Positions 22,291 to 35,584 of a stretch of 64,000 nt of DNA are shown here, piece by piece. Numbering within the stretch: the stretch's first letter is position 1; each line of letters starts with the position of its first letter. A program made the position numbers and the translations under genes. Under the pieces are notes generated by a model. That model had not been told where the DNA came from, made no database searches, and saw nothing but the letters and a program-made list of their open reading frames with translations. The stretch is from the NCBI RefSeq assembly GCF_000003815.2, contig NW_023365711.1:1-64000 (forward strand), written 5' to 3'. This DNA is from Branchiostoma floridae. Taxonomy: Eukaryota > Chordata > Leptocardii > Amphioxiformes > Branchiostomatidae.

Positions 22291-23085
22291 NNNNNNNNNN
22301 NNNNNNNNNNNNNNNNNNNNNNNNNNNNNNNNNNNNNNNNNNNNNNNNNNNNNNNNNNNNNNNNNNNNNNNNNNNNNNNNNNNNNNNNNNNNNNNNNNNN
22401 NNNNNNNNNNNNNNNNNNNNNNNNNNNNNNNNNNNNNNNNNNNNNNNNNNNNNNNNNNNNNNNNNNNNNNNNNNNNNNNNNNNNNNNNNNNNNNNNNNNN
22501 NNNNNNNNNNNNNNNNNNNNNNNNNNNNNNNNNNNNNNNNNNNNNNNNNNNNNNNNNNNNNNNNNNNNNNNNNNNNNNNNNNNNNNNNNNNNNNNNNNNN
22601 NNNNNNNNNNNNNNNNNNNNNNNNNNNNNNNNNNNNNNNNNNNNNNNNNNNNNNNNNNNNNNNNNNNNNNNNNNNNNNNNNNNNNNNNNNNNNNNNNNNN
22701 NNNNNNNNNNNNNNNNNNNNNNNNNNNNNNNNNNNNNNNNNNNNNNNNNNNNNNNNNNNNNNNNNNNNNNNNNNNNNNNNNNNNNNNNNNNNNNNNNNNN
22801 NNNNNNNNNNNNNNNNNNNNNNNNNNNNNNNNNNNNNNNNNNNNNNNNNNNNNNNNNNNNNNNNNNNNNNNNNNNNNNNNNNNNNNNNNNNNNNNNNNNN
22901 NNNNNNNNNNNNNNNNNNNNNNNNNNNNNNNNNNNNNNNNNNNNNNNNNNNNNNNNNNNNNNNNNNNNNNNNNNNNNNNNNNNNNNNNNNNNNNNNNNNN
23001 NNNNNNNNNNNNNNNNNNNNNNNNNNNNNNNNNNNNNNNNNNNNNNNNNNNNNNNNNNNNNNNNNNNNNNNNNNNNNNNNNNNNN
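22291..23085. other. Assembly gap (795 N)
   Basis: Undetermined bases inside the array, with array units on both sides. Confidence 0.99.
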
Positions 23086-23999
23086 TACCAGGTCCGTTAG
23101 CTTACCGGGTCCGGCAACTTACCGGGTCCGGCAGCTTACCAGGTCCAGCAGTGCACGGGTCCGGCAGCTTACTGGATTCGGCAGCTTACTGGATCCTGCC
23201 ACTTACCGGGTCCGGCAACTTACCGGATCCGGCAGCTTACTGAGTCCGGCAACTTACCGGGTCCGGCAACTAACCGGGTCCGGCAACTTACCATGTACGG
23301 CAGCTTACCGGGTCCCGTAACTTACCGGGTCTGGCAGCTTATCGGGTCTAGCTGCTGAGTCCGGCAACTTACCATGTCCGGTAGCTTACCGGGTCCGGCA
23401 ACTTACCGAGTCCGGCAACTTACCGTATCCGGCAACTTACCGGGTCTGGCAACTTACCGGGTCCGGCAGCTTACTAAGTCCGGCAACTTACCGGCAGCTT
23501 ACCTGTTCTAGCTTTAGACTCCGGCAACTTACCAGGTCCGGCAGCTTACTAAGTCCGGCAACTTACCGGGTCCGGCATAGCACGGGTCCGGCAGCTTACT
23601 GGATCCGGCAACTTACCGGGTCCGGCAATTTACCGTGTCCGGCAACTTACCAGGTCCGGCAACTTACCGGGTCCAGCAACTTACCATGTACGGCAGCTTA
23701 CCGGGTCCGGTAACTTACAGGGTCTGGCAACTTACCGGGTACGGCAGCTTACTGAGTCCACAACTTACCGGGTCCGGCAGCTTACCTGGTCCTGCAACTT
23801 ACCAGGTCTGGAAGCTTACCGAGTCCGGCAACTTACCGGATCCGGCAACTTACAGGGTCTGGCAACTTACCGGGTCCGGCAGCTTACTAAGTCCGGCAAC
23901 TTACCGGGTCCGGCAACTAACTGGGGCCGGCAACTTACCATGTACGGCAGCTTACCGGGTCCCGTAACTTACCGGGTCTGGCAGCTTATCGGGTCTAGC

Positions 24000-26900
24000 T
24001 GCTGAGTCCGGCAACTTACCATGTCCGGTAGCTTACCGGGTCCGGCAACTTACCGAGTCCGGCAACTTGCCGTATCCGGCAACTTACCGGGTCTGGCAAC
24101 TTACCGGGTCCGGCAGCTTACTAAGTCCGGCAACTTACCGGCAGCTTACCTGTTCTAGCTTTAGAGTCCGGCAACTTACCAGGTCCGGCAGCTTACTAAG
24201 TCCGGGAACTTACCGGGTCCGGCATAGCACGGGTCCGGCAGCTTACTGGATCCGGCAACTTACCGAGTCCGGCAATTTACCGGGTCCGGCAACTTACCGG
24301 GTCCGGCAGCTTACCGTGTCCGGCAACTTCCCAGGTCCGGCAACTTACCGGGTCCAGCAACTTACCATGTACGGCAGCTTACCGGGTCCGGCAGCTTACC
24401 GGGTCCTGCAACTTACCAGGTCTGTCAGCTTACCGAGTCCGGCAACTTATCGGGTTTAGCAGCTGACCGGGCAACTTACCAAGTCCGGCAACTTACTGTG
24501 TCCGGTAGCTTAACGGGTCCTGCAACTTACCGAGCAGGCATCTTACCATGTCCAGTAGCTTACTGGGTCCGGCAACTTACCGAGTCCGGCAACTGACCAT
24601 GTCCGGCAACTTACCGGATCCCGCAGCTTACTGGGTCCGGTAACTTAGCCGGTCCGGCAACTTAGTGGGTCCGGCAACTTATCAGGTCTAGCTGCTGAGG
24701 CCGGCAACTTACCAGGTCCGTTAGCTTACCGGGTCCGGCAACTTACCGGGTCCGGCAGCTTACCAGGTCCAGCAGTGCACGGGTCCGGCAGCTTACTGGA
24801 TTCGGCAGCTTACTGGATCCTGCCACTTACCGGGTCCGGCAACTTACCGGATCCGGCAGCTTACTGAGTCCGGCAACTTACCGGGTCCTGCAACTAACCG
24901 GGTCCGGCAACTTACCATGTACGGCAGCTTACCGGGTCCCGTAACTTACCGGGTCTGGCAGCTTATCGGGTCTAGCTGCTGAGTCCGGCAACTTACCATG
25001 TCCGGTAGCTTACCGGGTCCGGCAACTTACCGAGTCCGGCAACTTACCGTATCCGGCAACTTACCGGGTCTGGCAACTTACCGGGTCCGGCAGCTTACTA
25101 AGTCCGGCAACTTACCGGCAGCTTACCTGTTCTAGCTTTAGAGTCCGGCAACTTACCAGGTCCGGCAGCTTACTAAGTCCGGCAACTTACCGGGTCCGGC
25201 ATAGCACGGGTCCGGCAGCTTACTGGATCCGGCAACTTACTGGGTCCGGCAATTTACCGGGTCCGGCAACTTACCGGGTCCGGCAGCTTACCGTGTCCGG
25301 CAACTTACCATGTACGGCAGCTTACCGGGTCCGGTAACTTACCGGGTCTGGCAACTTACCGGGTACGGCAGCTTACTGAGTCCACAACTTACCGGGTCCG
25401 GCAGCTTACCGGGTCCTGCAACTTACCAGGTCTGTCAGCTTACCGAGTCCGGCAACTTATCGGGTTTAGCAGCTGACCGGGCAACTTACCGGGTCCGGCA
25501 ACTTACTGTGTCCGGTAGCTTACTGGATCCTGCCACTTACCGGGTCCGGCAACTTACCGGATTTGGCAGCTTACTGAGTCCGGCAACTAACCGGGTCCGG
25601 CAACTTACCATGTACGGCAACTTACCGGGTCCCGCAACTTACTGTGTCCGGTAGCTTAACGGGTCCTGCAACTTACCGAGCAGGCATCTTACCATGTCCG
25701 GTAGCTTACTGGGTCCAGCAACTTACCGAGTCCGGCAACTGACCATGTCCGGCAACTTACCGGATCCCGCAGCTTACTGGGTCCGGTAACTTACCCGGTC
25801 CGGCAACTTACTGGGTCCGGCAACTTATCGGGTCTAGCTGCTGAGGCCGGCAACTTACCATGTCCGGTAGCTTACCGGGTCCGGCAGCTTACCGGTTCTA
25901 GCTTACCGGGTCCGGCAACTTACCAAGTCCGGCAACTTACCGGATCCGGCAACTTACCGGGTCCAACAGCTTACTAAGTCCGGCAACTTACCGGGTCCGG
26001 CAGCTTACTAAGTCCTACAACTTACCAGGTTCAGCAACTTACCATGTCCGGTAGCTTACGGGGCTCGGCAACTAACGGGATCCGGCAACTTACCATGTCA
26101 GGCAACTTACCGGATCCGGCAGTTTACCAGGTCCGGCAACTTACTGGGTCCGGCAACTTATCGGGTCTAGCTGCTGAGTCCGGCAACTTACCATGTCCGG
26201 TAGCTTACCGGGTCCGGCAACTTACCGAGTCCGGCAACTTACCGGATCCGGCAACTTACCGGGTCTGGCAACTTACCGGGTCCGGCAGCTTACTAAGTCC
26301 GGCAACTTACCGGCAGCTTACCTCTTCTAGCTTTAGAGTCCGGCAACTTACCAGGTCCGGCAGCTTACTAAGTCCGGGAACTTACCGGGTCCGGCATAGC
26401 ACGGGTCCGGCAGCTTACTGGATCCGGCAACTTACCGAGTCCGGCAATTTACCGGGTCCGGCAACTTACCGGGTCCGGCAGCTTACCGTGTCCGGCAACT
26501 TACCAGGTCCGGCAACTTACCGGGTCCAGCAACTTACCATGTACGGCAGCTTACCGGGTCCGGCAGCTTACCGGGTCCTGCAACTTACCAGGTCTGTCAG
26601 CTTACCGAGTCCGGCAACTTATCGGGTTTAGCAGCTGACCGGGCAACTTACCAAGTCCGGCAACTTACTGTGTCCGGTAGCTTAACGGGTCCTGCAACTT
26701 ACCGAGCAGGCATCTTACCATGTCCAGTAGCTTACTGGGTCCGGCAACTTACCGAGTCCGGCAACTGACCATGTCCGGCAACTTACCGGATCCCGCAGCT
26801 TACTGGGTCCGGTAACTTAGCCGGTCCGGCAACTTAGTGGGTCCGGCAACTTATCAGGTCTAGCTGCTGAGGCCGGCAACTTACCAGGTCCGTTAGCTTA

Positions 26901-28236
26901 CCGGGTCCGGCAACTTACCGGGTCCGGCAGCTTACCGGGTCCGGCAACTTACCGGGTCCGGCAGCTTACCAGGTCCAGCAGTGCACGGGTCCGGCAGCTT
27001 ACTGGATTCGGCAGCTTACTGGATCCTGCCACTTACCGGGTCCGGCAACTTACCGGATCCGGCAGCTTACTGAGTCCGGCAACTTACCGGGTCCGGCAAC
27101 TAACCGGGTCCGGCAACTTACCATGTACGGCAGCTTACCGGGTCCCGTAACTTACCGGGTCTGGCAGCTTATCGGGTCTAGCTGCTGAGTCCGGCAACTT
27201 ACCATGTCCGGTAGCTTACCGGGTCCGGCAACTTACCGAGTCCGGCAACTTACCGTATCCGGCAACTTACCGGGTCTGGCAACTTACCGGGTCCGGCAGC
27301 TTACTAAGTCCGGCAACTTACCGGCAGCTTACCTGTTCTAGCTTTAGACTCCGGCAACTTACCAGGTCCGGCAGCTTACTAAGTCCGGCAACTTACCGGG
27401 TCCGGCATAGCATGGGTCCGGCAGCTTACTGGATCCGGCAACTTACCGGGTCCGGCAATTTACCGGGTCCGGCAACTTACCGGGTCCGGCAGCTTACCGT
27501 GTCCGGCAACTTACCATGTACGGCAGCTTACCGGGTCCGGTAACTTACCGGGTCTGGCAACTTACCGGGTACGGCAGCTTACTGAGTCCACAACTTACCG
27601 GGTCCGGCAGCTTACCGGGTCCTGCAACTTACCAGGTCTGTCAGCTTACCGAGTCCGGCAACTTATCGGGTTTAGCAGCTGACCGGGCAACTTACCGGGT
27701 CCGGCAACTTACTGTGTCCGGTAGCTTACTGGATCCTGCCACTTACCGGGTCCGGCAACTTACCGGATTTGGCAGCTTACTGAGTCCGGCAACTAACCGG
27801 GTCCGGCAACTTACCATGTACGGCAACTTACCGGGTCCCGCAACTTACTGTGTCCGGTAGCTTAACGGGTCCTGCAACTTACCGAGCAGGCATCTTACCA
27901 TGTCCGGTAGCTTACTGGGTCCAGCAACTTACCGAGTCCGGCAACTGACCATGTCCGGCAACTTACCGGATCCCGCAGCTTACTGGGTCCGGTAACTTAC
28001 CCGGTCCGGCAACTTACTGGGTCCGGCAACTTATCGGGTCTAGCTGCTGAGGCCGGCAACTTACCATGTCCGGTAGCTTACCGGGTCCGGCAGCTTACCG
28101 GTTCTAGCTTACCGGGTCCGGCAACTTACCAAGTCCGGCAACTTACCGGATCCGGCAACTTACCGGGTCCAACAGCTTACTAAGTCCGGCAACTTACCGG
28201 GTCCGGCAGCTTACTAAGTCCTACAACTTACCAGGT
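24000..28236 (+). repeat. Two adjacent 2.2-kb higher-order repeats
   Basis: 24000-26030 is followed by a second copy at about 26172-28236. The offset is 2172 bp at the start and 2206 bp from about 24,740 on, again a two-unit (34-bp) difference. Diagnostic shared units are AAGTCCGGGAACTTACC, ATGTCCAGTAGC, GTCCTACAACTTACC and ACCGGTTCTAGCTTACC. This is a genuine higher-order repeat in tandem. Confidence 0.85.
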
Positions 28237-28399
28237 TCAGCAACTTACCATGTCCGGTAGCTTACGGGGCTCGGCAACTAACGGGATCCGGCAACTTACC
28301 ATGTCAGGCAACTACCGGGGTCCGGCAACTTACCATGTCCGGCAACTTACCGGATCCGGCAGTTACCAGGTCCGGCAACTTACTGGGTCCGGCAACTTA

Positions 28400-29590
28400 T
28401 CGGGTCTAGCTGCTGAGTCTGGCAACTTACCATGTCCGGTAGCTAACCGGGTCCGGCAACCTACCGAGTCCGGCAACTTACCGGATCCGGCAACTTACAG
28501 GGTCTGGCAACTTACCGGGTCCGGCAGCTTACTAAGTCCGGCAACTTACCGGGTCCGGCAACTAACCGGGTCCGGCAACTTACCATGTACGGCAGCTTAC
28601 CGGGTCCCGTAACTTACCGGGTCTGGCAGCTTATCGGGTCTAGCTGCTGAGTCCGGCAACTTACCATGTCCGGTAGCTTACCGGGTCCGGCAACTTACCG
28701 AGTCCGGCAACTTACCGTATCCGGCAACTTACCGGGTCTGGCAACTTACCGGGTCCGGCAGCTTACTAAGTCCGGCAACTTACCGGCAGCTTACCTGTTC
28801 TAGCTTTAGAGTCCGGCAACTTACCAGGTCCGGCAGCTTACTAAGTCCGGCAACTTACCGGGTCCGGCATAGCATGGGTCCGGCAGCTTACTGGATCCGG
28901 CAACTTACCGGGTCCGGCAATTTACCGGGTCCGGCAACTTACCGGGTCCGGCAGCTTACCGTGTCCGGCAACTTACCATGTACGGCAGCTTACCGGGTCC
29001 GGTAACTTACCGGGTCTGGCAACTTACCGGGTACGGCAGCTTACTGAGTCCACAACTTACCGGGTCCGGCAGCTTACCGGGTCCTGCAACTTACCAGGTC
29101 TGTCAGCTTACCGAGTCCGGCAACTTATCGGGTTTAGCAGCTGACCGGGCAACTTACCGGGTCCGGCAACTTACTGTGTCCGGTAGCTTACTGGATCCTG
29201 CCACTTACCGGGTCCGGCAACATACCGGATTTGGCAGCTTACTGAGTCCGGCAACTAACCGGGTCCGGCAACTTACCATGTACGGCAACTTACCGGGTCC
29301 CGCAACTTACTGTGTCCGGTAGCTTAACGGGTCCTGCAACTTACCGAGCAGGCATCTTACCATGTCCGGTGGCTTACTGGGTCCAGCAACTTACCGAGTC
29401 CGGCAACTGACCATGTCCGGCAACTTACCGGATCCCGCAGCTTACTGGGTCCGGTAACTTACACGGTCCGGCAACTTACTGGGTCCGGCAACTTATCGGG
29501 TCTAGCTGCTGAGGCCGGCAACTTACCATGTCCGGTAGCTTACCGGGTCCGGCAGCTTACCGGTTCTAGCTTTTGAGTCCGGCAACTTAA
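28400..29590 (+). repeat. Block D1, copy of 30926-32116
   Basis: The unit order is the same as at 30926-32116, with an offset of 2526 bp. Private markers are ATGTCCGGTGGCTTACTGG (29358 and 31884) and TTACACGGTCC (about 29459 and 31985). The segment 27516-27860 is a further close relative at 1462 bp upstream, so three related cassettes lie within 4 kb. Confidence 0.8.
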
Positions 29591-30431
29591 CAGGTCCATT
29601 AGCTTACTAAGTCCGGCAACTTACCGGGTCCGGCATAGCACGGGTCCGGCAGCTTACTGGATCCGGCAACTTACCGGGTCCGGCAATTTACCGGGTCCGG
29701 CAACTTACCGGGTCCGGCAGCTTACCGTGTCCGGCAACTTACCAGGTCCGGCAACTTACCGGGTCCAGCAACTTACCATGTACGGCAGCTTACCGGGTCC
29801 GGTAACTTACAGGGTCTGGCAACTTACCGGGTACGGCAGCTTACTGAGTCCACAACTTACCGGGTCCGGCAGCTTACCGGATCCTGCAACTTACCAGGTC
29901 TGGAAGCTTACCGAGTCCGGCAACTTATCGGGTTTAGCAGCTGACCGGGCAACTTACCGGGTCCGGCAACTTACTGTGTCCGGTAGCTTAACAGATCCTG
30001 CCACTTACCGGGCACTGCAACTTACCATGTCCGGTAGCTTACCGGGTCCGGCAACTTACCGAGTCTGGCAACTTACCATGTCCGGCAACTTACCGGATCC
30101 GGCAGCTTACCGGGTCCGGTAACTTACCCCGTCCGGCAACTTAGTGGGTCCGGCAACTTATCAGGTCTAGCTGCTGAGGCCGGCAACTTACCAGGTCCGT
30201 TAGTTTACCGGGTCCGGCAACTTACCGGGTCCGGCAGCTTACCAGGTCCGGCAGTGCACGGGTCCGGCAGCTTACTGGATTCGTCAGCTTACTGGATCCT
30301 GCAAATAAACCGGGTCCGGCAACTTACCGGATTTGGCAGCTTACTGAGTCCGGCAACTAACCGGGTCCGGCAACTTACCATGTACGGCAGCTTACCATGT
30401 ACGGCAGCTTACCGGGTCCCGTAACTTTACG

Positions 30432-30609
30432 NNNNNNNNNNNNNNNNNNNNNNNNNNNNNNNNNNNNNNNNNNNNNNNNNNNNNNNNNNNNNNNNNNNNN
30501 NNNNNNNNNNNNNNNNNNNNNNNNNNNNNNNNNNNNNNNNNNNNNNNNNNNNNNNNNNNNNNNNNNNNNNNNNNNNNNNNNNNNNNNNNNNNNNNNNNNN
30601 NNNNNNNNN
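30432..30609. other. Assembly gap (178 N)
   Basis: Undetermined bases inside the array. The last bases before it (GTAACTTTACG) depart from the unit, as at other contig ends here. Confidence 0.99.
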
Positions 30610-30925
30610 GTTCTAGTTTTTGAGTCCGGCAACTTACCAGGTCCATTAGCTTACCGGGTCCGGCAACTTACCAAGTCCGGCAACTTACCGGATCCGGCAA
30701 CTTACCGGGTCCAACAGCTTACTAAGTCCGGCAACTTACCGGGTCCGGCAGCTTACTAAGTCCGGCAACTTACTGGATCCTGCAACTTACCAGGTTCGGC
30801 AACTTACCATGTCCGGTAGCTTACGGGGCTCGGCAACTAACGGGGTCCGGCAACTTACCATGTCCGGCAACTTACCGGATCCGGCAGTTTACCAGGTCCG
30901 GCAACTTACTGGGTCCGGCAACTTA

Positions 30926-32116
30926 TCGGGTCTAGCTGCTGAGTCTGGCAACTTACCATGTCCGGTAGCTAACCGGGTCCGGCAACCTACCGAGTCCGGC
31001 AACTTACCGGATCCGGCAACTTACAGGGTCTGGCAACTTACCGGGTCCGGCAGCTTACTAAGTCCGGCAACTTACCGGGTCCGGCAACTAACCGGGTCCG
31101 GCAACTTACCATGTACGGCAGCTTACCGGGTCCCGTAACTTACCGGGTCTGGCAGCTTATCGGGTCTAGCTGCTGAGTCCGGCAACTTACCATGTCCGGT
31201 AGCTTACCGGGTCCGGCAACTTACCGAGTCCGGCAACTTACCGTATCCGGCAACTTACCGGGTCTGGCAACTTACCGGGTCCGGCAGCTTACTAAGTCCG
31301 GCAACTTACCGGCAGCTTACCTGTTCTAGCTTTAGAGTCCGGCAACTTACCAGGTCCGGCAGCTTACTAAGTCCGGCAACTTACCGGGTCCGGCATAGCA
31401 TGGGTCCGGCAGCTTACTGGATCCGGCAACTTACCGGGTCCGGCAATTTACCGGGTCCGGCAACTTACCGGGTCCGGCAGCTTACCGTGTCCGGCAACTT
31501 ACCATGTACGGCAGCTTACCGGGTCCGGTAACTTACCGGGTCTGGCAACTTACCGGGTACGGCAGCTTACTGAGTCCACAACTTACCGGGTCCGGCAGCT
31601 TACCGGGTCCTGCAACTTACCAGGTCTGTCAGCTTACCGAGTCCGGCAACTTATCGGGTTTAGCAGCTGACCGGGCAACTTACCGGGTCCGGCAACTTAC
31701 TGTGTCCGGTAGCTTACTGGATCCTGCCACTTACCGGGTCCGGCAACTTACCGGATTTGGCAGCTTACTGAGTCCGGCAACTAACCGGGTCCGGCAACTT
31801 ACCATGTACGGCAACTTACCGGGTCCCGCAACTTACTGTGTCCGGTAGCTTAACGGGTCCTGCAACTTACCGAGCAGGCATCTTACCATGTCCGGTGGCT
31901 TACTGGGTCCAGCAACTTACCGAGTCCGGCAACTGACCATGTCCGGCAACTTACCGGATCCCGCAGCTTACTGGGTCCGGTAACTTACACGGTCCGGCAA
32001 CTTACTGGGTCCGGCAACTTATCGGGTCTAGCTGCTGAGGCCGGCAACTTACCATGTCCGGTAGCTTACCGGGTCCGGCAGCTTACCGGTTCTAGCTTTT
32101 GAGTCCGGCAACTTAA
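30926..32116 (+). repeat. Block D2, copy of 28400-29590
   Basis: Partner of block D1. It continues past 32100 with TTAACAGGTCCATTAGC, a unit also seen after 29588. Confidence 0.8.
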
Positions 32117-34119
32117 CAGGTCCATTAGCTTACCGGGTCCGGCAACTTACCAAGTCCGGCAACTTACCGGATCCGGCAACTTACCGGGTCCAACAGCTTA
32201 CTAAGTCCGGCAACTTACCGGGTCCGGCAGCTTACTAAGTCCTACAACTTACCAGGTTCGGCAACTTACCATGTCCGGTAGCTTACGGGGCTCGGCAACT
32301 AACGGGGTCCGGCAACTTACCATGTCCGGCAACTTACCGGATCCGGCAGTTTACCAGGTCCGGCAACTTACTGGGTCCGGCAACTTATCGGGTCTAGCTG
32401 CTGAGTCTGGCAACTTACCATGTCCTGTAGCTTACCGGGTCCGGCAACTTACCGAGTCCGGCAACTTACCGGATCCGGCAACTTACAGGGTCTGGCAACT
32501 TACCGGGTCCGGCAGCTTACTAAGTCCGGCAACTTACTCGGTCCGGCAACTTACCAGGTTCGGCAACTTACCATGTCCGGTAGCTTACGGGGTCCAGCAA
32601 CTTACCGGGTCCGGCAACTTACCATGTCCGGCAACTTACCGGATCCGGCAGTTTACCAGGTCCTGCAACTTACTTGGTCCGGCAACTTACTGGGTCCGGC
32701 AACTTATCGGGTCAAGCTGCTCAGTCCGGCAACTTACCATGTCCGGTAGCTTACCGGGTCCGGCAACTTACCGGGTCCGGCAACTTATCATATAGGGCAG
32801 CTTACCAGGTCCGGTAACTTACCAGGTCTGGCAGCTTACCAGGTCCGGCAGTTTACCGGGTCCGGCAGCTTACCGAGTCCGGCAACTTACCGGGTCCGGC
32901 AACTTACCGGGTCCGGCAGCTTACTGAGTCCGGCAACTTACCGGGTCCGGCAGCTTACCGGGGCCGGCAACTTACCAGGTCTGTCAGCTTACCGAGTCCG
33001 GCAACTTATCGGGTTCAGCAGCTGACCAGGCAACTTACCGGGTCCCGCAACTTACTGTGGCCGGCAGCTTAACGGGTCCTGCAACTTACCGAGCAGGCAT
33101 CTTTACCATGTCCGGTAGCTTACAGGGTCCGGCAACTTACCGAGTCTGGCAACTTACCATGTCCGGCAACTTACCGGATCCGGCAGCTTACCGGGTCCGG
33201 TAACTTACCCCGTCCGGCAACTTAGTGGGTCCGGCAACTTATCAGGTCTAGCTGCTGAGGCCGGCAACTTACCAGGTCCGTTAGTTTACCGGGTCCGGCA
33301 ACTTACCGGGTCCGGCAGCTTACCAGGTCCGGCAGTGCACGGGTCCGGCAGCTTACTGGATTCGTCAGCTTACTGGATCCTGCAAATAAACCGGGTCCGG
33401 CAACTTACCGGATTTGGCAGCTTACTGAGTCCGGCAACTAACCGGGTCCGGCAACTTACCATGTACGGCAGCTTACCGGGTCCCGTAACTTACCGGGTCT
33501 GGCAGCTTATCGGGTCTAGCTGCTGAGTCCGTCAACTTACCATGTCCGGTAGCTTACCGGGTCCGGCAACTTACCGAGTCCGGCAACTTACCGTATCCGG
33601 CAACTTACCGTATCCGGCAACTTACCGGGTCTGGCAACTTACCGGGTCCGGCAGCTTACTAAGTCCGGCAACTTACCGGCAGCTTACCTGTTCTAGCTTT
33701 TGAGTCCGGCAACTTACCAGGTCCATTAGCTTACCGGGTCCGGCAACTTACCAAGTCCGGCAACTTACCGGATCCGGCAACTTACCGGGTCCGGCAACTA
33801 ACCGGGTCCGGCAACTTACCATGTACGGCAGCTTACCGGGTTCCGTAACTTACCGGGTCTGGCAGCTTATCGGGTCTAGCTGCTGAGTCCGGCAACTTAC
33901 CATGTCCGGTAGCTTACCGGGTCCGGCAACTTACCGAGTCCGGCAACTTACCGTATCCGGCAACTTACCGTATCCGGCAACTTACCGGGTCTGGCAACTT
34001 ACCGGGTCCGGCAGCTTACTAAGTCCGGCAACTTACCGGCAGCTTACCTGTTCTAGCTTTTGAGTCCGGCAACTTACCAGGTCCATTAGCTTACCGGGTC
34101 CGGCAACTTACCAAGTCCG

Positions 34120-35200
34120 GCATAGCACGGGTCCGGCAGCTTACTGGATCCGGCAACTTACCGGGTCCGGCAATTTACCGGGTCCGGCAACTTACCGGGT
34201 CCGGCAGCTTACCGTGTCCGGCAACTTACCAGGTCCGGCAACTTACCGGGTCCAGCAACTTACCATGTACGGCAGCTTACCGGGTCCGGTAACTTACAGG
34301 GTCTGGCAACTTACCGGGTACGGCAGCTTACTGAGTCCACAACTTACCGGGTCCGGGAGCTTACCGGGTCCTGCAACTTACCAGGTCTGGAAGCTTACCG
34401 AGTCCGGTAACTTATCGGATTTAGCAGCTGACCGGGCAACTTACCGGGTCCGGCAACTTACTGTGTCCGGTAGCTTAACAGATCCTGCCACTTACCGGGC
34501 ACTGCAACTTACCATGTCCGGTAGCTTACCGGGTCCGGCAACTTACCGAGTCTGGCAACTTACCATGTCCGGCAACTTACCGGATCCGGCAGCTTACCGG
34601 GTCCGGTAACTTACCCCGTCCGGCAACTTAGTGGGTCCGGCAACTTATCAGGTCTAGCTGCTGAGGCCGGCAACTTACCAGGTCCGTTAGTTTACCGGGT
34701 CCGGCAACTTACCGGGTCCGGCAGCTTACCAGGTCCGGCAGTGCACGGGTCCGGCAGCTTACTGGATTCGTCAGCTTACTGGATCCTGCAAATAAACCGG
34801 GTCCGGCAACTTACCGGATTTGGCAGCTTACTGAGTCCGGCAACTAACCGGGTCCAGCAACTTACCATGTACGGCAGCTTACCGGGTCCCGTAACTTACC
34901 GGGTCTGGCAGCTTATCGGGTCTAGCTGCTGAGTCCGGCAACTTACCATGTCCGGTAGCTTACCGGGTCCGGCAACTTACCGAGTCCGGCAACTTACCGT
35001 ATCCGGCAACTTACCGTATCCGGCAACTTACCGGGTCTGGCAACTTATCGGGTCCGGCAGCTTACTAAGTCCGGCAACTTACCGGCAGCTTACCTGTTCT
35101 AGCTTTTGAGTCCGGCAACTTACCAGGTCCATTAGCTTACCGGGTCCGGCAACTTACCAAGTCCGGCAACTTACCGGATCCGGCAACTTACCGGGTCCAA
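34120..35200 (+). repeat. Block H1, copy of 36546-37626
   Basis: The unit order matches 36546-37626 at an offset of 2426 bp. Private markers are GGGTCCGGGAGCTTACC and GGTAACTTATCGGATTTAGC. The partner lies inside block A2, so block A2 itself was built from, or gave rise to, this neighbouring copy. Confidence 0.8.
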
Positions 35201-35584
35201 CAGCTTACTAAGTCCGGCAACTTACCGGGTCCGGCAGCTTACTAAGTCCGGCAACTTACTGGATCCTGCAACTTACCAGGTTCGGCAACTTACCATGTCC
35301 GGTAGCTTACGGGGCTCGGCAACTAACGGGGTCCGGCAACTTACCATGTCCGGCAACTTACCGGATCCGGCAGTTTACCAGGTCCGGCAACTTACTGGGT
35401 ACGGCAGCTTACTGAGTCCACAACTTACCGGGTCCGGCAGCTTACCGGGTCCTGCAACTTACCAGGTCTGTCAGCTTACCGAGTCCGGCAACTTATCGGG
35501 TTTAGCAGCTGACCGGGCAACTTACCAAGTCCGGCAACTTACTGTGTCCGGTAGCTTAACAGGTCCTGCAACTTACCGGGCACT